Below are positions 1 through 6,072 of a stretch of DNA of 8,144 nucleotides, piece by piece. Under the pieces are notes generated by a model that did no database searches, had not been told where the DNA came from, and saw only the letters and a list, made by a program, of their open reading frames with translations. Both the position numbers and the translations under genes were made by a program. Position 1 is the stretch's first letter; every line of letters begins with the position of its first letter. The stretch is from an uncultured Gemella sp. (GTDB lineage: Bacteria; Bacillota; Bacilli; Staphylococcales; Gemellaceae): positions 1-8,144 of the forward strand of contig CAMBPW010000041.1 of the NCBI GenBank assembly GCA_945869755.1. Direction: 5' to 3'.

Positions 1-444
1 AAAAATCATATAAATATTCATACAGTATGGTATGAAAAATTGGCAGAAGATAATTTTAATCGTGTACTTTATGAACAAATTGGAATTACGTATATATCAA
101 CTTTTGGGTTAGTATTATTTTATATTTCATTAGTTCTTTTAATATGTGTATTATTTAAAACACAAATTTTATCATTAGTAATAGTAATGTTTATGGTATT
201 GGCAGGTAGTTTAATTAGCCAACTTTCTCTTTTAATAATAGACAAGTTTGAATATGTTAAATATTTATTTACTAATTTACAAGGCTTACCTCAATATTTT
301 TCAGTATCGGATTCTAAAAAAATTATGGAAGAAGTGTTTAAACTTAATTCTACATCATTGTTAATTATGCTATTAAGTTATACTGTATTTTTTATGACAG
401 TTGCTTATATTGTAAATGCTAGAAGAGACATTACTTTAGATTAA
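1..444 (+). CDS. Probable ABC-2 type transporter permease, C-terminal part (5' truncated by window)
   Basis: The reading frame is open from the first base to a TAA at 442-444, so this is the last 147 residues of a larger protein. A TTG at 40 is only an internal codon. Three strongly hydrophobic segments are visible at about residues 31-52, 56-80 and 118-138 of the visible part, with a polar stretch rich in Lys, Asp and Glu between the second and third. The final helix is followed by an Asn-Ala-Arg-Arg-Asp-Ile tail. A terminal helix followed by an R-R/K-D-I type tail is common in ABC-2 family permeases (drug, lantibiotic or bacteriocin-immunity exporters). The family call is inference from topology and this tail; no ATPase is visible, and it could lie upstream. 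The AraC-type regulator starts 18 bases later, so the two are probably co-transcribed. It could instead be an unrelated polytopic membrane protein. Confidence 0.6.
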   Translation, partial: KNHINIHTVWYEKLAEDNFNRVLYEQIGITYISTFGLVLFYISLVLLICVLFKTQILSLVIVMFMVLAGSLISQLSLLIIDKFEYVKYLFTNLQGLPQYFSVSDSKKIMEEVFKLNSTSLLIMLLSYTVFFMTVAYIVNARRDITLD

Positions 445-462
445 AAGTTTGAAAGGAATATT

Positions 463-1641
463 ATGTTTATTGATATAAATAAAATAAATAGAATAAAAGA
501 TATTTTAAATATTGACGGTAAAATTATATATGGAGAATTTTCAGAATTTAATAGAAATATTGATACTATTTTTGTTGGGAATTCTGAAATTACAAAAGTT
601 ATTACTAGATTTTTAACTAAAATAAAACAGGAAATAATACGAGAACTTTCTAATGGAAAATTAGTTAAAGTGGATAGTTCTATAGGACTTTTCACATTAT
701 TTATTCCTAGTGAAATTGAAGATAAATATATAATTTTATATTCTTTCTTTGATAATCACATATCATTAGAAAGTTATCAAGAAGTTCTTGCTAAACAAGG
801 AATTGATATTGATGAGAAAATAGCTGAAACTTTATATTCTATTCCTGTTATTAGTAAAAAGAAATTTAATTATTTATTAGAGCTAATAGCTAATAAAGAA
901 GAAATAGATTATATTAATGAAGTTGCTATATTCACAGATGAAAGTGTGAAACATATAAAGAAATCATATAGTAGTAAAAAACATTTAGTAAAAGAAATTT
1001 TAGAAGAAGAAGAAAAATTCAAATCAGAAATAATATCTGCTGTAGTTCAAGGAGATATTACAAAAATTATGATGATATGTGATTTGAAAAATAAATCTTG
1101 TTCATACTTTTCACAAAATATAGAAGAAAACAATAATAGAGCTAAAATGTATTATATGAATGATATATTACATGCTGCATTAATCGGAAGTGAAGCAAAT
1201 ATTTTAGATGTAAATGCATTGTGGATAAATATAAAAAATAGATTAGATAATTGCGATTTATCTACAGATATAGTAAGAAGTTATTGTCTACTTATAGATA
1301 AAGAACGTTATAAAAATAAACAACAAGTAGTAAGAAATTGTATATCTTATATAAATGATCACATTAGAGAAAAAATTAATCTAAATGACGTAAGTGATTA
1401 TTTAGGTGTAAATAAAAGTTATTTATCTTCTATATTCAATAAAGAAATGGATTTTAGTATAGTTGATTATATACATAATAAAAGAATTTCTAATGCGAAA
1501 TATTTATTGGCAAATACAGACTTTTCAATTTCAGAAATTTCGGATTATATAGGATATTTTGATACGAGTTATTTCATAAGAATATTTAAAACGCTAGAAA
1601 ATATAACACCATTAAAATATCGTGAATCATCACACAAATAA
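463..1641 (+). CDS. AraC-family transcriptional regulator
   Basis: This 392-residue cytoplasmic protein has a clear C-terminal AraC/XylS DNA-binding domain at about residues 290-388. The first helix-turn-helix lies near 306-327 (NLNDVSDYLGVNKSYLSSIF). The second lies near 355-377 and is followed by the family's typical ITPLKYR ending. The N-terminal 280 residues have no receiver domain with a phospho-acceptor pattern and no membrane segment. A Glu/Lys-rich stretch near 177-190 leads into a helical region (about 185-280) resembling the linker found in large Streptococcus/Lactobacillus-type AraC regulators, including those annotated as YSIRK-associated; that resemblance is from memory. The ligand is unknown. 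The ATG is preceded by an AAAGGA-type ribosome site at about 450-455. The gene follows the membrane protein by 18 bases and precedes the TPR gene by 3, so it may control this local transporter cluster. The AraC call is firm; the target is inference. Confidence 0.9.
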   Translation: MFIDINKINRIKDILNIDGKIIYGEFSEFNRNIDTIFVGNSEITKVITRFLTKIKQEIIRELSNGKLVKVDSSIGLFTLFIPSEIEDKYIILYSFFDNHISLESYQEVLAKQGIDIDEKIAETLYSIPVISKKKFNYLLELIANKEEIDYINEVAIFTDESVKHIKKSYSSKKHLVKEILEEEEKFKSEIISAVVQGDITKIMMICDLKNKSCSYFSQNIEENNNRAKMYYMNDILHAALIGSEANILDVNALWINIKNRLDNCDLSTDIVRSYCLLIDKERYKNKQQVVRNCISYINDHIREKINLNDVSDYLGVNKSYLSSIFNKEMDFSIVDYIHNKRISNAKYLLANTDFSISEISDYIGYFDTSYFIRIFKTLENITPLKYRESSHK

Positions 1642-1644
1642 ATT

Positions 1645-2154
1645 ATGGATGAATTAAAATATTATTTTGATGAAAGTTTACGAGAAATTCCTGTTGATAA
1701 AGAAAAAATGACATCTTATGTTAGTGAATATAAAGATGATATTAGTATAGAAAATAAGTCTTATATAGCTCCATATTTAAGAATACTAGGAGAGTTAGAA
1801 AAAAGTGAGAACTATTTGCTTGAAGTAATAAATTTTTATGAAAAAGAAAATAATGAATTAAAAGTCTTTTTAAATAAAATTAAATTAGGAATAGTTTATC
1901 AATGGCAAAATAATTTTGTTAAATCAAATAAGTTATTTGATGAGTTACTTTGTATTTGTGAAAATTTTCCAAATCATAAAGATTTTTTATTTCAACATAT
2001 AGGAAAAAATTATTTTGAACAACAAAATTATATATTAGCAAAACAATTTTTTCAAAAAGCACTTAATATAAGGAAAATTAAAAACAACAAAGAGTTGTTG
2101 GAATCAACAGAATTTGCTCTTGAAGTTTGTAACAAAAAAATAATTTCTAAATAA
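1645..2154 (+). CDS. Small TPR-repeat protein coupled to the AraC regulator
   Basis: This 169-residue soluble protein has no signal peptide or membrane helix. Two tetratricopeptide-like helical hairpins can be read: about residues 73-106 (ending SNKLFDELLCIC) and 113-146 (IGKNYFEQQNYILAKQFFQKAL). The second is a good match to the TPR pattern of small and aromatic residues. The N-terminal 70 residues are helical and charged and may hold a degenerate repeat. TPR domains bind peptides or partner proteins; no enzymatic motif is visible. The start codon lies 3 bases after the regulator's stop, and no purine-rich ribosome site is visible before it, which suggests translation coupled to the regulator. 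The partner could be that regulator, but this is inference. No terminator is visible after the stop, so transcripts may run into the rplS promoter and leader region. Confidence 0.75.
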   Translation: MDELKYYFDESLREIPVDKEKMTSYVSEYKDDISIENKSYIAPYLRILGELEKSENYLLEVINFYEKENNELKVFLNKIKLGIVYQWQNNFVKSNKLFDELLCICENFPNHKDFLFQHIGKNYFEQQNYILAKQFFQKALNIRKIKNNKELLESTEFALEVCNKKIISK

Positions 2155-2166
2155 TTAAAAAAAGTG

Positions 2167-2195
2167 TTGCATATATGCACATATAGTGATATAAT
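2167..2195 (+). promoter_or_regulatory. Extended -10 promoter of rplS
   Basis: A perfect TATAAT lies at 2190-2195, preceded by TG at 2187-2188 with the one-base gap typical of an extended -10. TTGCAT at 2167-2172 serves as the -35 hexamer, giving the ideal 17-base spacer. Transcription would be expected to start near 2201-2203, which is where the leader stem begins. A housekeeping sigma-A promoter for a highly expressed ribosomal protein gene fits this arrangement. The -35 hexamer is only a partial match to TTGACA and overlaps a 12-base palindrome at 2168-2179. Confidence 0.8.
2168..2179. repeat. 12-base perfect palindrome overlapping the rplS -35 element
   Basis: TGCATATATGCA reads the same on both strands and covers five of the six bases of the putative -35 hexamer plus the start of the spacer. 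It could be an operator half-site pair, but in DNA this AT-rich a short palindrome may arise by chance. No second copy is seen near the other promoters. Confidence 0.35.
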
Positions 2196-2199
2196 TTTT

Positions 2200-2260
2200 A
2201 AGATGCTATGGCATTAATTACGATGTTCCTCTGTTAAGAAAAATTAATAATGAGCATTTT
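2200..2260 (+). ncRNA. Ribosomal protein L19 leader (cis-regulatory 5' UTR structure)
   Basis: An outer stem pairs AAGATGCT (2200-2207) with AGCATTTT (2253-2260): eight base pairs including one G-U. An inner stem pairs ATTAATT (2213-2219) with AATTAAT (2242-2248), seven perfect pairs. Between them is the loop sequence around ACGATGTTCCTCTGTTA (2220-2236). The outer stem starts at the predicted transcription start and ends 20 bases before the rplS start codon. Its position and sequence match what I recall of the L19 leader described in low-GC Gram-positive bacteria, which is thought to mediate autoregulation by L19. The pairing is seen directly; the family identity is by recognition and a covariance-model search would settle it. 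Loop bases TTCCT (2226-2230) can also pair with the rplS ribosome site. Confidence 0.75.
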
Positions 2261-2268
2261 GTATTATA

Positions 2269-2273
2269 AGGAG
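2269..2273 (+). promoter_or_regulatory. rplS ribosome binding site, deciding the start
   Basis: AGGAG at 2269-2273 sits six bases before the ATG at 2280. It fixes that ATG as the start rather than the in-frame ATG at 2250, which lies just before the right arm of the leader's outer stem and has no purine-rich site upstream. Confidence 0.85.
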
Positions 2274-2279
2274 AAAAAA

Positions 2280-2624
2280 ATGAGCAAATTAATAGAAGTG
2301 ATTACAAAATCACAATTAAGAACTGATATTCCTGAGTTCAAAGCTGGAGATACGGTAGTAGTACACGTTCGTATTGTTGAAGGTGGACGTGAGCGTATCC
2401 AACAATTTGAAGGAGTAGTTATTAAACGTCGTGGTGGTGGAATTTCTGCTACATATACAGTACGTAAAATTTCTAATGGTGTAGGTGTTGAAAGAACATT
2501 CCCATTACACACTCCAAAAGTAGAAAAAATAGAAGTAGTACGTAAAGGTAAAGTAAGACGTGCTAAACTATATTACTTACGTAATTTACGTGGTAAAGCA
2601 GCTCGTATAAGAGAAGTTAGATAA
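2280..2624 (+). CDS. rplS: 50S ribosomal protein L19
   Basis: This 114-residue protein has the usual L19 length. L19 sits at the interface of the 30S and 50S subunits and contributes to an intersubunit bridge. Recognisable family blocks are the N-terminal segment ending DIPEFKAGDTVVVHVRI, the middle FEGVVIKRRGGG with TYTVRKIS, the GVGVERTFPLHTPKVEKIEV block, and the basic C-terminus with AKLYYLRNLRGKAARIRE. The start at 2280 gives the normal N-terminus (MSKLIEVITKSQLRTDIP). Eleven of 16 arginine codons are CGT, whereas neighbouring genes mostly use AGA, as expected for a highly expressed gene. It has its own promoter, structured leader and terminator, so it is a single-gene unit. In Bacillus the gene follows rpsP-rimM-trmD; those genes are absent immediately upstream here, while the rplS-rbgA-rnhB order downstream is kept. 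Confidence 0.98.
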   Translation: MSKLIEVITKSQLRTDIPEFKAGDTVVVHVRIVEGGRERIQQFEGVVIKRRGGGISATYTVRKISNGVGVERTFPLHTPKVEKIEVVRKGKVRRAKLYYLRNLRGKAARIREVR

Positions 2625-2632
2625 AAATATTT

Positions 2633-2665
2633 TAACCTTAGAATAATTATTCTAAGGTTATTTTT
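2633..2665 (+). terminator. Intrinsic terminator after rplS
   Basis: Positions 2633-2646 are a perfect inverted complement of 2647-2660 (arms begin TAACCTTAGAAT and end ATTCTAAGGTTA). A run of five T follows at 2661-2665, with another T run at 2670-2675. It begins nine bases after the rplS stop. The innermost bases would form the loop. This is a standard Rho-independent terminator and separates rplS from the rbgA operon. Confidence 0.92.
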
Positions 2666-2684
2666 AATTGTTTTTAAAGAAAGG

Positions 2685-2713
2685 TAGAAAAAAATATAAA
2701 ATAGCTGTATAAT
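2685..2713 (+). promoter_or_regulatory. Putative promoter of the rbgA-trmK operon
   Basis: A perfect TATAAT at 2708-2713 lies 17 bases after TAGAAA (2685-2690), which matches four of six -35 consensus positions. A transcript would start near 2720, about 27 bases before the rbgA ATG. Its placement just after the rplS terminator supports it. The weak -35 lowers certainty in such AT-rich DNA. Confidence 0.6.
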
Positions 2714-2746
2714 AGTAAAGATATAAAAATATTAGGAGAATAGATT

Positions 2747-3613
2747 ATGGTAATTCAATGGTTTCCTGGTCATATGGCAAAAGCTACACGAGAAGTTAAA
2801 GAAAAATTAAAACAAGTGGATATCATATTTGAAATAGTAGATGCTAGATGTCCGTTATCTTCTCATAATATATACCTTGATGAAGTAGTAAGAGAGAAAA
2901 AGAAAATAATAATTTTTAATAAAATAGATTTATGTGATAAATATGAAACAAATAAATGGAAAAAATATTTTGAAGAAAAAGGGTATGTAGTAGTTTATAC
3001 CGATTCTAAAAATAGTAATAATTTAAACGAAGTTATAGCAAAAGCAAAAGAAGAATTAGTAGAAAAAATTAATAAGATGATAGAAAAAGGAATAAAACCT
3101 CGTGCTATTCGTTCAATGGTAATAGGAGTTCCAAATGTAGGAAAATCTACTTTTATTAATAAAATAATAAGGAAAAATATAGCTAATACAGCAAATAAAC
3201 CAGGTGTAACAAAAAAACAACAATGGCTAAAACTTAATAAAGATATTGAGCTTTTAGATACACCAGGAATATTAATGCCAAAATTTGATAATCAAGAAAT
3301 TGGTAAAAAATTAAGTTTAATAGGATCGATAAAAGATGAAATTACACCACTTGATGAAGTTGCTTTATATTTGATAGAATTTTTAAAAGAAAATTATTTA
3401 GAAAAACTTAATAAAGTTTATAATATTAACGTATCTTTAGAAGATGAAAATTTGTTTATAATGGAACAAATAGCTAAAAAAAGATTTAAGTTAATAGGAG
3501 GCGACTATGATTATGAGAGCACTATTAAGTTATTAATTCAAGATTTTAGAACACAAAAATTTGGCTGTATAACACTTGATAACTATAAAGGGATTTTAAA
3601 TGAAAAAAATTAA
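2747..3613 (+). CDS. rbgA: Ribosome biogenesis GTPase RbgA (YlqF)
   Basis: This 288-residue protein is a circularly permuted GTPase of the YlqF/RbgA family, needed in Bacillus for late 50S subunit assembly. The N-terminal FPGHM motif (6-10) and DARCP (32-36) are typical. The GTPase motifs come in permuted order: G4 NKID (58-61), a G5-like TDSK (85-88), G1 GVPNVGKS (127-134), a G2 region around PGVT (152-155), and G3 DTPG (171-174). The region from about 190 onward is the C-terminal RNA-binding helical domain. Length is close to the Bacillus protein. AGGAG at 2734-2738 sits eight bases before the ATG. The last 14 bases overlap the start of rnhB, so the two are probably translationally coupled. 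Confidence 0.96.
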   Translation: MVIQWFPGHMAKATREVKEKLKQVDIIFEIVDARCPLSSHNIYLDEVVREKKKIIIFNKIDLCDKYETNKWKKYFEEKGYVVVYTDSKNSNNLNEVIAKAKEELVEKINKMIEKGIKPRAIRSMVIGVPNVGKSTFINKIIRKNIANTANKPGVTKKQQWLKLNKDIELLDTPGILMPKFDNQEIGKKLSLIGSIKDEITPLDEVALYLIEFLKENYLEKLNKVYNINVSLEDENLFIMEQIAKKRFKLIGGDYDYESTIKLLIQDFRTQKFGCITLDNYKGILNEKN

Positions 3614-4373
3614 TGAAATAAAAGAAATTCTGCTCCAAGAAAATGTATCCGAGCAATTTTTAACAGAATTAGAATTAGACGAAAGAAGTGGAGTAAAAAA
3701 ACTCTTATCTAGTTATTATAAAAAATTAAATAATGAAAAAATATTAAAAAAAGAATATGAAAAAAGAACAGAATATGAAAAAAAATGTTATAATTTAGGA
3801 TGTAAATATATATGTGGTATTGATGAAGTTGGGCGAGGGCCATTAGCAGGTCCAGTAGTAGCTGCTGCTGTAATATTAAAAAAAGATAGTTACTTTCCAG
3901 GTCTTACAGACTCTAAAAAATTATCAAAACAAAAGCGTGAGGAACTTTACAAAAAAATAATAAGTGAAGCATTAGCCTATAGTATTGTAGAAGTTGATAA
4001 TATTGAAATAGAAAAATATAATATTTACAATGCTACTAAAATAGCAATGGAAAGAGCTATTAGAAAATTGTCAATAAAGCCTGATTTTTTATTAATAGAC
4101 GCTATGCCATTAAATATAGAAAATATTAAAAGTTATAGTATAATAAAAGGCGATGAAAAAAGTGTATCAATAGCAGCGGCTTCAGTAATAGCAAAAGTGC
4201 ACAGAGATACTATAATGGAAAATTATGCTAAAAAATATCCATATTATGATTTTGAAAATAATATGGGTTATGGAACTAAAAAACATTTAGAAGGATTGCA
4301 AAAACACGGAATTTGTGAAATACATAGGAAAGATTTTGAGCCTATAAAAACGATGATAAAAAAAGGAGGATAG
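3600..4373 (+). CDS. rnhB: Ribonuclease HII
   Basis: This 257-residue protein is a type 2 RNase H, which cleaves the RNA strand of RNA:DNA hybrids and incises at single ribonucleotides in DNA. The first 65 residues form a Lys/Glu-rich helical extension, common in Bacilli homologues. The catalytic domain starts at YICGIDEVGRGPLAGPV, giving catalytic Asp75 and Glu76 and the GRG motif (78-80) that senses the ribo-deoxyribonucleotide junction. DSKKLS follows at 104-109. Asp167 (LLIDAMPL) and Asp185 (KGDEKSVSIAAASVIAKVHRD) complete the four acidic residues by spacing with known RNase HII. YGTKKH (224-229) carries the conserved tyrosine. The ATG overlaps the end of rbgA, with AAAGGGA upstream at about 3587-3593. 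The protein appears intact and active. Confidence 0.96.
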   Translation: MKKINEIKEILLQENVSEQFLTELELDERSGVKKLLSSYYKKLNNEKILKKEYEKRTEYEKKCYNLGCKYICGIDEVGRGPLAGPVVAAAVILKKDSYFPGLTDSKKLSKQKREELYKKIISEALAYSIVEVDNIEIEKYNIYNATKIAMERAIRKLSIKPDFLLIDAMPLNIENIKSYSIIKGDEKSVSIAAASVIAKVHRDTIMENYAKKYPYYDFENNMGYGTKKHLEGLQKHGICEIHRKDFEPIKTMIKKGG

Positions 4374-4374
4374 A

Positions 4375-6054
4375 ATGGGTTCTAAAGTAAAAAAAATAAA
4401 TGAGAAAATAAAAATAACTCCATTAGGTGGAGTAGAAGAAATAGCAAAAAATATGTATTTAGTAGAAATAAATAATGAAATGTTTTTACTAGATTCAGGA
4501 TTAATGTTCCCGGAAACAGAAATGATAGGAATTGACGCAGTAATTCCAGATATAAGTTATATTATTAAAAATAGAGATAAATTAAAAGGAATATTTTTGA
4601 GTAATGGTCATGTTAGTTCAATAGGTGCAATACCATATATTATAGATAAAATAAATTGTCCGATATTTGGCTCAAAATTGTCATTAGAACTACTAAAAAG
4701 TAATTTAAGAAAATTAGGTGTAAAAAAACGTTTAAAATTTAATTATGTAAATAATAAAAGTGCATATAAATTTAATAACACAACAGTTTCTTTTTTTAAA
4801 ACTACATATTCAATGCCAGACTCATTAGGTATTGTTTTAACTACAAGTCAAGGAGAAATAGTATATACTGGTGAGTTTAAATTTGATCAATCTGTATCAA
4901 AAGAATATAGAGCTGATATGTATGAAATTTCACGCTTAGGACAAAATGGGGTGTTAGCTTTACTTAGTGATTCTAGCAACGCAAATACAAATGGATACAA
5001 CATACCAGAGCAAGATGCAGCTATTCAAATAGACAAAGCGTTTTATAAAGCGAATAAAAGATTAATAGTAACTTGTTATGCGTCTAACTTTTTAACTATA
5101 TCACACATAATAAAATCTGCTTTAAATCAAAATAGAAAAATTGTATTGTTAGGAAGTGCAATAGAAGACGCAATAAGAAGTGCTAGAAAATTAGGATATT
5201 TAAAATTGGAGGATAATAAATTTATATCAATAGAAGATTTGAAAAATTATCCTAAAAATGAAATATTTATTTTATCTGCCGGAGAGCAGGGAGAACCTAT
5301 TGAAGCAATTAAAAATATAGCAGAAAACAAAATTAGTAATATTACTATAGAAGAAGGGGATACGGTAATGGTAGCAGCAACTCCTTCGCCAACTATGGAA
5401 GTAATGCTTTATGACACATTAAATTTATTAGTACAATTAGGAGCTAATGTAGTAGCTACTTCAAAAAGGTTGCACGCATCAAGCCACGCAACAAAAGAAG
5501 AATTAAAATTAATGTTAAATATGTTACGTCCAAAATATTTCATTCCGGTACAAGGAGAATTTAGAAACTTAAAACGTCATGCTGAATTAGCAGTTGAAAC
5601 AGGAGTTTTAGAAGAAAATGTACATTTACTTGAAAAAGGAAGTACATTAGAAATAATTAACGAAAAATCAAGAGTAATAAAAAATAATATTCCTGTAGGA
5701 AATGTTTTAATAGACGGAAAACGTATTGGAAATTTAGAAGAAAGTGTTTTAAAAGATAGAAAAGTATTAGCTAATGACGGGGTTTTTGTAGCGTCATATG
5801 CAATAAGCAAAAAAACAAAAACTTTAGTAGGTAAACCATGTATTCAAACTAAAGGGTTTGTATATATAAGAAAAAGTACCGAATTAATTAGAGAAGCTGA
5901 ACAAAAAGTAGAAGAATATATTATTAAAAATCCTATAAAATCAATTAGAGATTGCTCAGCAATTAAGTTAGAGATACGAAATATGTTATCTAGCTTGCTT
6001 TATGATAACACAAAGAGAAAGCCAATAATAATAGTTAATTTTTCATTAGTATAA
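4375..6054 (+). CDS. rnjB: RNase J2-like protein with degenerate active site
   Basis: This 559-residue protein has the RNase J layout: metallo-beta-lactamase core, beta-CASP insertion (about 205-365), return of the core, and a C-terminal domain (about 450-559). Active RNase J carries HxHxDH; here the place reads NGHVSS (77-82), keeping only the second His. The usual NHSIPDS/THSIPDS His is Tyr145 (TTYSMPDS). The metal-bridging Asp in TGDFKFD is Glu167 (TGEFKFD). The HxSGH pair is present as HASSH (367-371), but the later PVHGE His is Gln393 (PVQGEFR). With most metal ligands gone, hydrolysis is unlikely. In Bacillus and Staphylococcus, RNase J2 is the weak or inactive partner of J1 in 5'-to-3' mRNA decay, so this is probably rnjB, with J1 elsewhere. 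AAAGGAGG overlapping the end of rnhB gives a strong ribosome site, and the ATG lies one base after the rnhB stop. Confidence 0.85.
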   Translation: MGSKVKKINEKIKITPLGGVEEIAKNMYLVEINNEMFLLDSGLMFPETEMIGIDAVIPDISYIIKNRDKLKGIFLSNGHVSSIGAIPYIIDKINCPIFGSKLSLELLKSNLRKLGVKKRLKFNYVNNKSAYKFNNTTVSFFKTTYSMPDSLGIVLTTSQGEIVYTGEFKFDQSVSKEYRADMYEISRLGQNGVLALLSDSSNANTNGYNIPEQDAAIQIDKAFYKANKRLIVTCYASNFLTISHIIKSALNQNRKIVLLGSAIEDAIRSARKLGYLKLEDNKFISIEDLKNYPKNEIFILSAGEQGEPIEAIKNIAENKISNITIEEGDTVMVAATPSPTMEVMLYDTLNLLVQLGANVVATSKRLHASSHATKEELKLMLNMLRPKYFIPVQGEFRNLKRHAELAVETGVLEENVHLLEKGSTLEIINEKSRVIKNNIPVGNVLIDGKRIGNLEESVLKDRKVLANDGVFVASYAISKKTKTLVGKPCIQTKGFVYIRKSTELIREAEQKVEEYIIKNPIKSIRDCSAIKLEIRNMLSSLLYDNTKRKPIIIVNFSLV

Positions 6055-6072
6055 AAAAGGAGGGGTTATATT

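Noticed and set aside
441..695. Reverse-strand open frame of 84 codons opposite the AraC gene
   Set aside because: It is antisense to a clear coding gene, has low-complexity hydrophobic content from AT-rich complement, and has no recognisable domain.
2208..2237. Nine-codon leader peptide (ATG 2208 to TAA 2235-2237) inside the L19 leader
   Set aside because: The predicted transcript begins only about six bases before its ATG, so there is no room for a ribosome site. The conserved look of the sequence is better explained by the RNA structure.
2250..2279. Longer rplS start at ATG 2250, adding ten residues
   Set aside because: No ribosome site precedes it, it lies within the leader RNA just before the outer stem's right arm, and the extra residues do not resemble an L19 N-terminus. 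ATG 2280 has AGGAG at proper spacing.
2264..2512. Reverse-strand open frame opposite rplS
   Set aside because: It is a shadow of the strongly conserved L19 coding sequence, with no family resemblance.
2280..2624. Different arginine codon use in rplS (11 of 16 CGT) as a sign of horizontal transfer
   Set aside because: Bias to CGT is expected for a highly expressed ribosomal protein gene, and the rplS-rbgA-rnhB order is ancestral in Bacilli.
5577..5810. Reverse-strand open frame opposite the RNase J paralogue
   Set aside because: It is antisense to a conserved gene and its protein has no recognisable domain.
4375..6054. Calling this gene the active RNase J1 (rnjA)
   Set aside because: The HxHxDH motif and several other metal ligands are replaced, which fits an RNase J2-like role rather than the catalytic paralogue.
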